This document shows, piece by piece, positions 32,768 through 43,700 of a stretch of 64,000 bases of DNA (position 1 is its first letter; every line of letters starts with the position of its first letter). The DNA is from Dermatophagoides farinae (Eukaryota > Arthropoda > Arachnida > Sarcoptiformes > Pyroglyphidae), in contig NC_134685.1 of NCBI RefSeq assembly GCF_024713945.1, positions 186,001-250,000 of the forward strand, read 5' to 3'. The translations under genes and the position numbers were made by a program. The notes under the pieces were generated by a model. That model was not told the origin of the DNA. It did no database searches and saw nothing but the letters and a program-made list of their open reading frames with translations.

Positions 32768-35744
32768 TTAAAAAATTTTTGGATCAATTAATCGTACAAT
32801 AATTTGTTTTTTAAAATTCGATGTTAATGCCGATGGTTTTACCGTCAGTTCCACTTGTACTGGATCAAATTGTCGAATACGAACATTGGATGGTTTATGA
32901 ATTACGAAGCCATTATCTTTATCCACTTGCCAATCATTCATCGATTGATCACCATCACCGAACATATAGACAACTTCAAACGATAAATGCATAATGAATA
33001 TGACCAATGCATTGTTTTTTATCGTAAAAACATGGCCTTTTTCATGGCAACATTTTTCCCTGGAATTTCTAACGTAAAGATATGAATGTAATTCATTTGA
33101 TGAACGACTTGCACGCCTGGCATTCATATTACGCATATTAATATGATCACAAATATCAGTGATTTTTCGTTTACAAAGAAATTCTGGTGGTTGTTGTTCA
33201 AAATCGATTGCATGACTCAACAAACGATGTACAAGTACATCAGCATAACGTCGAATTGGCGAAGTGAAATGAGTGTAAATTTCCGATGCTAAACCATAAT
33301 GGAAAAATGTCAAATTTGGATCCGAACCAAGTGAACCGCTACAAAAATATAACGCCTGACTCATACATCTTGTCGTTATCATTCGAAAAAGAAGATTTAA
33401 ATGTTCATTCGACGGATCATGGATTGAATTCAGACTTGCGGATAAACTTTTTCCATCACTAACATTAATATCGAATCCACGATTTCGAGCTGCAACAATC
33501 AATTCTTCGAAATTTGATTGTGCCGGTTTTGGATGCCGACGTAGTACGGCAAGTTCGGGAAATATTTCATAAATTTTTTCAGCTACAGAAATATTTGCCA
33601 ACAACATAAATTCTTCAATCATTGAATTTGTTTCCAGGGCTTGTTTTTCCAGTATCACTAATTCATTTTCAGCCGTCTCTGATTCAACCTCCACGAATCG
33701 TATTTCATTCGCACTAGCCAATACAAGGGCTCCTTTTTCAATACGTTTTGCTCGTAAAATTTTAGCCAAACTATTCAATCGTCGTAAACTTTGAGCAATT
33801 TCTCCTTGATCTTCAGGATCATCAATACGTGTTTGTGCTTCTGCATATGTTAATGATGCACGTGATTGTATGATGGATTTTGAAAATTTAGTTTGATAAA
33901 TTTCTCCGGTTTTTGAATTGATTTTCCAAACGCAACTGAACGATAATCGTTCACGGCCACAAATTAATGAACAAAGATTTGAACTAAGTAATCCGGGAAC
34001 CATATCGATACGACGATCGGCCAGGTAAACGGTGGTACCACGTTCAGCGGCCTCACGATCAATAGCCGAACCAGGTCGAATGAAATGTGTAACATCAGCA
34101 ATATGTACACCAACTTCTAGTTGATTATTGCCCAAATCTTTACAATGTAATGCATCATCAATATCAGTACAACCAGGTGGATCCACCGATACAACACATT
34201 CCTGACGAAAATCTGATCGATTAGACAAATCATCAATTCTAGGTTGCCATTTATCACCTTCCACAGGTAAACAATTCAATACTTGTGCTGAGAATTCCAT
34301 GTGTGGTATAAGATGTTCTAATAGCAAAACATTAGTTTCAGTTTCTTTATCACCTGATTCACCAATTACGCGGCTATAATGACCTCGTGGATAACGTGAA
34401 TCTCGTGGCCAACAATCGATTCGTACCAGGATTTTTTTGCCACAAATTTGTTGATATTGTCTTGTTTCAATCCGTATGAATGGAATACGTTTATCAACTG
34501 GCACGAAAAGAAAATTCGACGAAGTTGACGTCAGGATTTTCGGTTCGCGTATAACACCGCAAAAACTACGCCAATTCCGACGGATAATGGCTACAATACG
34601 GCCAAATGGTTTCGGTTTCATTGTTGTTTTTTGATCATTTTTTTCTTCTAGTTGCTGTGGTGGTTTGACAATCATCGATTCATCTTCGCCATCATCGTCG
34701 CCAATTAATTCTTCATCCAAAATTGTGTCATGAATCTTTGATTTCCATTCCGAACGTGGTAGAATCTCTATGGCAACAATATCTTCATTGATTGCTCGAT
34801 TAATATTCGCACGACCTTCAATATGGACATTCATTTCTTCACCATCACACATTACGGTAACGGTTCCTTCAAGAAAATTATAACGATTTGAATGATAACA
34901 TCCTTTGTGTAATTGTCCAGATTTAATCTTAGGTAATACTTGATGCAAAGGGAGATGTTCATCATAAAGAAAATCATTTTTCTGTGTTTTATTTCCACCA
35001 TCTTCATTCTGCTGTACATTGGCCGATAATTTATCCATTAGATTGATTGGATTGTGAAAATTTTGCACATAATCCGCAATGGAATGAATACGAAAATGAC
35101 ATTCATCTGATGATTTGACATTTTCATTATCAATCGAATCAATCAGATAGATGATATGAATAGTGGTGAAATGTTTTTGTAGCCATTCGCATGCTTCACG
35201 ACATAGATTTTCACGATATTCATCAATTGTTTCATTCGAATTTCGACATCTATTTTTTAACAAACAAAACAAAAAATCAATTTTTATTCATTAAATTTGA
35301 TCAATCAATGAACAAGATTCACCTGAATGTTTGACGAAAAAATTCATTATCAAATAGATAAAATCTTCGTGAAGAGATCAGTTCTTTCAGTTTTGAATAC
35401 ACGTTTATATTGGATTTAATTCGTTTCCAAATCGTTTGCAAAATAATCACATCATTACCAAATGTTGGGTCAGCAATGACATCGATTTGATTCGTTACGG
35501 TGTTGAAATCCGGAACAATATAATGTGCTTGTTTTGGATAAAGTTTATTCAATGACAGACGAGCATTATCCACGAGATATCCTGATGATGGCGCAAATTG
35601 TTCATCGTTATCCAATTTAAATTTTTTACATTGCGTGCATGATTCACGACCACAATGAATATCATCACGCAGATAACATTCTCGCACTACTTTTACGATT
35701 GAACCTTTTTTTGTTTTACGATATGATGAAAACATTAAACTCAT
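32768..35744 (-). CDS. DIS3: DIS3/RRP44 exosome ribonuclease
   Basis: Minus-strand exons 35744-35323 and 35249-32768 join to 967 aa. Order: CR3 Cys motif (CGRESCTQC), PIN domain (about 55-190), two cold-shock domains (about 215-440), RNB domain with SVDPPGCTDIDDALH and its conserved Asp cluster, then HYGLASEIYTHFTSPIRRYADVLVHRLL and an S1 domain. It is the processive 3'-5' exonuclease of the RNA exosome. RGTTVYLADRRIDMVP and ASLTYAEAQTRID mark it as DIS3 rather than DIS3L. In the PIN domain the first Asp (PDFN) is kept, but by hand alignment the positions equal to human E97, D146 and D177 read Arg, Glu and Ser, so endonuclease activity may be lost. It shares a 206-bp divergent promoter with PMS2. 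Confidence 0.95.
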
Positions 35745-35950
35745 GGTTGACGATAATCGGGTAATTCGATTTTGAATCCTCGTAAACGAAATAAAATGAT
35801 CACGTGGTCAGACACATGCATGTGTGTATCCAATTCTTGTCAATATAGTCGTCTTACACTTTTTCGCGGCTTTTGATTTTCATCTTGACGTAAATAAAAC
35901 GTTATTGATTCAATTATCATCCATCCATTGATTCAAAAATTGAAAACATC
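35745..35950. promoter_or_regulatory. Putative bidirectional promoter between DIS3 and PMS2
   Basis: The divergent ATGs are only 206 bp apart. The gap has no TATA box; it contains a symmetric CATGCATG (35817-35824) and a comparatively GC-rich patch (35790-35880). Confidence 0.5.
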
Positions 35951-38149
35951 ATGGATATTAAACAATTGGATCCACAAACAATACGACGAATAAGTTCTGG
36001 TCAGGTGATTGCATCAATGTCATCGGCTTTGAAAGAATTGATTGAAAATGCATTGGATGCATCGGCCACATCGATCGTTATACGATTCATTGAACAGGGA
36101 AAAGATTCGATTGAAGTTATCGACAACGGTTGTGGTATTGATGCTGATAATTTTGATTTATTGTGTCGCCGTAATTGTACATCGAAACTGTTGGAATTTG
36201 ATCAACTAAACAATGTTTGTACTTATGGATTTCGAGGCCAAGCATTGAATTCTTTGTGCAATTTATGTGAATTACAAATTCTTACACGACATTCAAATCA
36301 ACAAATTGGCACTATGATTCGATTTGATACAAATGGTGAAATTATTGGCCGTGAAAATTGTGCTCGTAAAATCGGTACGACAGTAACATTGGCGAATCTA
36401 TTCAAACCACTTCCAGTACGGCGGAAAGAATTATGTCAAAATCTGCGTCGATCATTCGATCGAACATTGGCAATGATTTATCAATATTGTGTCGGAATTA
36501 TCGGGTTTCGATTATCGTGTTGGCATCATCGTAGTGGTTCATATGAAATTATCTTCAATAATAATGGTCAATCAATTCAATCGAATATTGTGTCGATATT
36601 CAATTATAAACAATTTTTAAATCTAATGCCATTTATTGTGGATGAAGATGCCATTGAATCCGGTCAAAATCAAGTACAGATCAGTGGCTATATATCAAAG
36701 CCAGATAAAGGTTGTGGTCGTTCCGTTCAGGATCGACAATATTTTTATATTAATAATCGTCCATGTGATCTGCCACAACTATCACGACAAATCAATCAAA
36801 TGTATCGACAATATAATCGTAACCAATATCCATTTGTTGTTTTGCGAATTGATACCGATTCTCAGCTGCTAGATCTAAATTGTACACCAGATAAGCGTAC
36901 GATTTTACTTGCAAATCAACAATATCTTACTCGTTTAATTGAGAGATCCTTGATACGAATGTTTAATCGTGATACAAATGAAGTGCTGATGATGAACCAA
37001 ACACAAACACAGATTCGTTCATTTTTATCTACTGATCCTTCGACTGCCAAATGTTCAACACCAATCAAACCAAACAACCATAATGATGGTCAGGAATTGT
37101 CAGCTATAAGTCAAATTCCACCAATTAAAAAACCCGAATTGATTCTAATTCCAGAACCGCCATCTCAAACGGCAACAGAATTTAAACATCCATTTTTTGA
37201 ATCATTAAAAATTACTTCATCACCAATCGTGGACATACCATCAATCAAACAGCCAAAAATTAAATCCAATGTTCGAATGAATAGTCCATCCAAAACGGCG
37301 GATATTCAACACGAACGAAAAAAAAGAAAACAGGAATCCACAACCACCAATGATACGAAAATCGTCATTATCAATGAAGTAGAAGAAGATGAATCATCAC
37401 GAAATGAGATTATAGTCGATGTAACAATCGATAGTATCTGCAATGGTTATCGTCGTGGTGGAAAAATTTCCAATCAAAAACAACATTGTTCCACCGAAAA
37501 TCAAGGTGGAACAAGGGTTAGAATTGCTAAAGAATTATTCGGAAAAGCTCGTATCGTTGGGCAATATAATCTTGGTTTTATCGTCGTTCGTTACGATGAT
37601 AACTTATTTGTATTAGATCAACATGCATTGGATGAACGGTTCAATTATGAAAAATTATTGTCAAATCCACCAATTACTAGACAAAGAATGGTTGTAGCAA
37701 AATCACTAAAATTATCAACGACCAGTGAAATGTTATTATTGGATAATATGGAAATTTTCCAACAATTTGGTTTCGATTTCCTCGTCGATTATGATCGTCC
37801 AATTGGTCATCGTGTTCAAATGACACAGATACCTATGGCTAATCGATGGACGGCAAATGAATCGGATGTTGAAGAATTGATCGCCACTTTATTCGATACA
37901 CCTTCTTTGGTGGTAGTAAACAACACCACTATGGAATCAAATTATTCTCGATTCATGTTTCGTGGTCTGAAACGTGAAATTGCATCCAAAGCATGTAGAT
38001 CAAGCATTATGATTGGTGATTTTCTAACCCGTTTACAGATGAAAATGCTTATAGCGAAAATGATCGATGTACGTAATCCGTGGCATTGTGCACATAATCG
38101 ACCAACAATACGACATTTAATTTCTATTTCAAATTTTCCACCTTTGTGA
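35951..38149 (+). CDS. PMS2: PMS2-type mismatch-repair endonuclease
   Basis: A single-exon ORF of 732 aa. The N-terminal GHKL ATPase has SSALKELIENALDA, DNGCGI and GFRGQAL (usually GFRGEAL), followed by GTTV...LFKPLPVR. A Ser/Pro/Lys linker (about 345-500) is shorter than in human PMS2 (862 aa). The C-terminal MutL dimerisation and endonuclease domain has GQYNLGFI, the metal-binding DQHALDERFNYE (from residue 556), ACRSS and the zinc-site CAHNRPTIRHL (usually CPHGRPTMRH). With MLH1 it nicks the new strand in mismatch repair. The DQHAxDExxxxE motif identifies PMS2 rather than MLH1 or PMS1. Head to head with DIS3. Confidence 0.95.
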   Translation: MDIKQLDPQTIRRISSGQVIASMSSALKELIENALDASATSIVIRFIEQGKDSIEVIDNGCGIDADNFDLLCRRNCTSKLLEFDQLNNVCTYGFRGQALNSLCNLCELQILTRHSNQQIGTMIRFDTNGEIIGRENCARKIGTTVTLANLFKPLPVRRKELCQNLRRSFDRTLAMIYQYCVGIIGFRLSCWHHRSGSYEIIFNNNGQSIQSNIVSIFNYKQFLNLMPFIVDEDAIESGQNQVQISGYISKPDKGCGRSVQDRQYFYINNRPCDLPQLSRQINQMYRQYNRNQYPFVVLRIDTDSQLLDLNCTPDKRTILLANQQYLTRLIERSLIRMFNRDTNEVLMMNQTQTQIRSFLSTDPSTAKCSTPIKPNNHNDGQELSAISQIPPIKKPELILIPEPPSQTATEFKHPFFESLKITSSPIVDIPSIKQPKIKSNVRMNSPSKTADIQHERKKRKQESTTTNDTKIVIINEVEEDESSRNEIIVDVTIDSICNGYRRGGKISNQKQHCSTENQGGTRVRIAKELFGKARIVGQYNLGFIVVRYDDNLFVLDQHALDERFNYEKLLSNPPITRQRMVVAKSLKLSTTSEMLLLDNMEIFQQFGFDFLVDYDRPIGHRVQMTQIPMANRWTANESDVEELIATLFDTPSLVVVNNTTMESNYSRFMFRGLKREIASKACRSSIMIGDFLTRLQMKMLIAKMIDVRNPWHCAHNRPTIRHLISISNFPPL

Positions 38150-40353
38150 ATAACATTTATCTGTGAAAACAACAAAAAGTTTAAATTTTTTTTTAATTCA
38201 TAAAACGAACCCAATTTCACGATTTTTTTATTTTTATTTGAGCGCCTGCGTTCACTTGGAAGCGCAGACGCCCAAAGACCAAAATACTAACCAACCATTC
38301 TCATTCATTGAATTCTTTGGCCGTCGTCGTTGTCGTCGTCGTATAAATGAAACACATTGATCCATGATGGAATTTAGTCTGGCGCCAGTATTCATTCCAG
38401 TAATGAGTGTGGGTTGTTGTTGCTTCAAAAATAACTTTGTCGTTTTGTTTTGTTATTTTTCTTCTTATAGGGTGGTGATTGGTTATGGTGGATATTCGAA
38501 TGTTTCAAAACAACAATTCCCCCTATCATTTCATCATTTGATATTTTCGGTTTAATAATGAAAAAAAGTTCAATCAATTCTTACTTTCTTCGTGGTGTGT
38601 TGTAATCAGTCAATGGTGATCAATCATTTTCCATCATCAGTTTTTTTTTATTATATTCATCTAAATGAACTTGATTTGATTCGATTTGATTTTTTTTTTG
38701 ATACGCCAAAAAAATCAACACACACACAATCGATGCAATCGATTCTTCATCCACAACGATGATGATGATATGTCTGTTGATTTATTAAAAAAAACGAATC
38801 TTTTGATTGTTATCAAAAGAAAAATTTCAACGAAAATTGATGATGATAAAGTTGTGCTTATGATTTGAAATTAGTTTTTTTTTTGGAACAATGACACGTC
38901 ATATGTGAAGTTGACATCCGATTCGCACACAAAAAAACATTTGAATTTTGTTTTTTCGCTCCATTTTATTGTTTATATCGAGTGAGTGAGTGGTGATCAT
39001 CATCATCATCGTGATTGAGTTTAATTTTGTAGTTCCGAAAAAATTTCCTGATGATGATGATGATGATATATCATGCTAATCAATGTGGTACGCAACTATA
39101 TTATCATATTGCAGTCATTTTTTTTTCTCTCGTGGTAAATTATCCTAATCATCATAGTTGATTGATCAATATTGTTGTTGTTGTTCTTGTTGTTTTTTTT
39201 TGTAATTTTTTTTTGTATCAAGAATTCAAAGCCAACGCCCAATGATTATCGGTGAATGAGACAATGATTTTCAATATAATGGTTGTCTCAAAAAATATTT
39301 GATTGAACCTACTACCGTGATTTGTGAGACATTTTTTTGGAATTTTTTCTTTTTGCTTCAATTTTTTTCAAATCTCCATTTGTGTTCATTTGTTTTCTGT
39401 GGTTGTTTTCTTTTGCCCGGTAATGTTATCATGTTTATCATACAAAAACAGCAACAACAACAACAACAACTATGGGAGGAATATGATTATCAAAATGTTG
39501 ATGATGTTGATGATGACATTATTGTTGAACAATGTCAATGTTTAAATAGAATTTCAATCAAAACAACAACAACAAAGATGCCGATAACATTGTCATCGGT
39601 AAGAATGATGATGATGATGATGAAAACGAATAAAGAACGAATAAAAATGACGACAACCACGATGCTACTGAAATGTATTTTCAATTGTTTTCCACTTGAT
39701 CATGATGATGGCTTCCACCATCATCATCATCATACTGTCGTTAAATGTAAGTTTTATGTTTTAAATTTTCAAATTTAAATCCAAAACACAAAAAAAACAA
39801 TGTTCCATTTGAGAAACAATGATGTTTTTTGATTCGATTTTTTCTTTTTTCTTTATTTGATTTTTTTTTTTTTTTTTTGGTATCGTACGTGCTTTTGGAA
39901 CCCTTTTTTTAAATATCGTAGATTAGTGTGTGTGTGTGTATTGATTTAAGATTGTTGTTTTTTTGGCAAGATATGGAATCCATTTTCCGTAGTAGACTAG
40001 ACGAGAATAGTGGAAGTAGTAGTAGGTCATAGTTTCGAGTCAATTTTCCGATTCGCTATAGTAGTGTAGTGACTACATTAATTCAAAGTCAATTAGTTAG
40101 AAAGCTTGCCTTTAATTTTTTTTTTTTTTTTTTTTTTGATTGAAATTGCTCTAATTGCCATAGATATTTATACATTTGAGAATGAGAGAGGGGGAGAGAG
40201 AGAGATAGACAAACATTTGACAAAAGTGAAAAGTGTAGAATCATGAAAATGGATCCATTCATTTAATAGGAAGCCAAGAGTGTTAATTTGGTTCATCATT
40301 TATTTTGATTTTATTCTTTTCTTTTTTTCTTTCCCATAAATTTGTGACAACAG
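38150..40353 (+). other. Noncoding region upstream of Dscam, with possible extra exon
   Basis: AT-rich with GAT/ATC triplets and T-runs. An open stretch ending at 39746 with the strong donor AAAT-GTAAGT has in-frame ATGs from 39431 (MFIIQK then polyglutamine) and would join in frame, across a 607-bp intron, to the acceptor at 40351-40353 of the Ig1 exon. Its translation is low-complexity (Gln, Asp, Met, His), so it could equally be a 5' UTR exon. Confidence 0.35.
40116..40137. repeat. 22-base poly(T) run
   Basis: An uninterrupted T-run upstream of the first recognised Dscam exon. A similar 26-base run lies at 54554-54579, and A-runs of 18-21 occur at 49108-49125 and 51467-51487. Confidence 0.9.
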
Positions 40354-40763
40354 ATTTTAAACAAAGAACGTTTCCACTGATGATGATGATGATGTTATAC
40401 ACACAAATGATACTTTTATCATCATTGCAACAATCAGTGATGGCATCAATAATCGAAAATAATGAACAACAACAACAACAACAATCGCTACAATCATCGT
40501 CATCATCATCTCAACAACTGCAATTACTATCACCGATATTTATTGATGAACCACCAGCAAGAATGTTGTTTTCCAATTCTACAGGTACAGTTATATCATG
40601 TTCAGCTACATCATCAATATCACCAGTGAAAATATGGTGGATCAATGCAGATAATCAAGCAATTGTTCAGGAAATAACCGGTATACGTTATGTACGTCCA
40701 AATGGACAATTAGTATTTCCGCCCTTTGCCTTGGATCAATATCGACAAGATGTCCATTCAACG
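40354..40763 (+). CDS. Dscam: Dscam exon: start codon, leader and main part of Ig1
   Basis: The acceptor GACAACAG ends at 40353 and the donor ACG-GTCAGT follows 40763. ATG at 40380 begins a Met run and a short hydrophobic stretch (MILLSSL), a weak signal peptide; a Gln/Ser-rich linker of about 30 residues precedes Ig1 at PIFIDEPPARMLFSNSTG. The exon is 128 codons from this ATG, ending in phase 0. Confidence 0.8.
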
Positions 40764-43700
40764 GTCAGTGTTTATCATTGTTTTTTTTGTATTGTTTTTA
40801 AAAATTTTCATTTCACTTCTTTTTTCAATACACAGACATATCGATGTATGGCAAGTAATACATTTGCAACGATTAGAAGTCGAGATTGTCAACTAAGGGC
40901 GGGTAAGTCAAGTTTCTTTCTATTTTTCGCTTCGATAAATCAAATGATGATGATGATGACTTGTATATATCAAAGATTCTAAGAGTGAAAGAGAGAGAGG
41001 CTGAATTTTTTTTATATATTTCTTTTGGCTGATGACATTTTTTTTGAGAAAAACCTATACTGCCATATATTTCGAATGTCTCCTGTGAGATATATGCATT
41101 TTAGTGTGTGTGTGTGTTCAATGTGTTGTCCATTTTTTCTTTTCATTTCATGTTCCATTCACTGGATAGATGGATGAATAGCCATTTTGATTTCACCAAC
41201 TTTGTCTGATGATGATTTACCATTATTATATGGATAAAGCTCACTATATTTGGATCCAGATTCCCCTTTGGGACCTAGTGGAAGAAGAAACATTACTGCA
41301 TTATATTATTAATGCAATAGGTTTTGTAAACTAGAAAGAAATAAAATAAAATAAAAAAAAATAATAATATTTAATCGTCATATCATCATCATCATCATCA
41401 CCATCCATCAATAAAGTAATGCACTCAACTACTATACTCCATGTCCACTTATATAACAACAACAATAACAACACTGGACATATATGTGGTGAATGTTGAG
41501 AAAATTTCCATAAATATTTTTTTAGCAAGAATTGATCAGCTATATAGACATTAAAATAGAGAGCGAAAGACATTTATCAGTTTCAAAGAATATTTCTGGC
41601 AACAAGAATATTGTCTCATTTTCCAAATCTATTGGCAATTGAATTTAATTTCATTTTTCTCCATTCCTCTTTTTTGGATTCAAATATGGAAAATGAATGG
41701 AATTGAATGAATGAAAATGGAAAATTTTTTTTTTTTTTGTCGGCTTGTTTTGGTTGACAATAAATTTTTTCTTTCGTTTTTCAAAATGAATAACAATGAC
41801 AATATCATATCACATTATCAAGTGAATAAGAGAATTTTGAATTGAACATAAAAAAAATGTTGTGAATAAATAATAAGTACAGTGTTAATGTGTGACCGAT
41901 GTATTTCATTTTTTTTTACATTCTTCGAAAGTATTTGAGTGAAAAGACAACAATCCGGCAATGAATAATGGACATTTATTTTCATTGTAAAATAAAAAAA
42001 AAACAGACGCTCATCATTGCTGATGACAATGTCATCTTATATATGACGATGGTGGTGAATGTCTTAGATTCATCAAACTGAAGAATGATTTTATTGGCTA
42101 AATCATTTTACATAGATAGTAGATAGATAAGTAAGTAGTGTGAAGTTTTTCGCTACCATCATTCATTCATTCAATTTGGTCTGTTTTTTTCCTTTTTTTC
42201 CTTCTTTCTTTTGCTAACAATATTCATTCGATTTTTTTTTTATTATTATATTTTAACCATTGAAATTGTATTGTTTGGTCGATGATGATGATGATGATGG
42301 TTGTTGGCAGTAGAGTAGAGTAGTGTTGTTTCAAAATGTATACAATACAGATTTTTCAACATTCATTCATAATGTTCGTAAATAGTATATGTCTTGGAAA
42401 GATTCTTTTTTTGGTTTCAATTTTCATTTCATTCTTTTCTTCAATTCTTCTTTCTCTTTTTTTTCATTATTCTGAAATTCTGATTCTCATTCAATTTCAT
42501 TTGGAGTTTTTACTTTCTTTTTTTTTTTTTTATTATTACTACTATTTTTTTTTGTTGCAAAAGACGAAAATAAATTGATGAGTGATCATCATCATCATCA
42601 TCATCACCAAGTGTATATCTCTTGTACAATAAAATTGAATGAATAAAGGCAACAAACAAAGAACCAACGAACCAACATTGGATGTCATGTGTGTTTCAGA
42701 AACATCATTTATCTTTTTTTTCGGAGAAAAAAATATTTTTCATTTTCATTTTATTTTTATTTTTTTTTCGCTTGTTGAAACTTGACAAACTTTTTTTTCA
42801 TTCACAAATGAACAGTCAATGATTTTGTCTTTGTCTTGTTCGTTGTTGTCGATATTCACACAATGGACAATGTTCATTCATTTGATGATCATTTTTGAAT
42901 TAATGAATCAGTGTGTGTGTGTGGTTATCATTTAAACTATAATAATAATTTCATCATTGATTAATTGATTGATTGATTGACCAATCAATAGCTGATTAGA
43001 TTATGATGATGATGATAAGATGCTTGTTACATATACATTGATCATATAATTATTGCATAAAAATTGTCCACAGACATACACAAAACTTTTTGAATATTTT
43101 CTCTCTTTCCATTCATTCATTCATTTTATTCTGGTTCATTTTTCTTCATCATCTCATTCACTACATTGTTAATAATAAAATAGTCTGGGTTGTTTTGTTT
43201 GAAAACAAAAATTTTTTTTTTCCAAAAAAATAAAATGTGAATATAGTTAGTTACAAAGAGAGAATGAAAATGAATTGTGAATAACCGTTTTTTTTTGTCC
43301 GGTTTTTCAGAGTTTTGTCGTCGGTTGTTGTTGTTGTTGTTCATTACAACATTCAACGATGATGATCCGAGTTTTATTTTCGGTCGTTGTGTTGTCGTCG
43401 TCGTCATTGTTGTTGTTGTTGTTGTTGTTGTTGGTACCATTTTTGAATCAACTCTTTTTTTGAATTGAATGTAGTGAAAATTGTCATGATCATCATGATG
43501 AGAATGATGACAATGAATGGGTAATGTTCATTCTTCATTTATTTTCATTTCATTTTTTTTTTCATTGTTCATTTTTTTGTTGTTGGTGGAAAAGTTTTTC
43601 AAACTTTAAAATAGATATATGTTTTGTTGGTTCTCTTTTTGAACACAGATGAATGGGCTTCACTGCCTTAATTTTTTTTTATATTTCGATCCTGATGTTG

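Noticed and set aside
41331-41573. 80-aa minus-strand ORF containing LLLLLL and DDDDD runs
   Set aside because: Encoded by GTT/GAT microsatellites; no supporting splice or family evidence.
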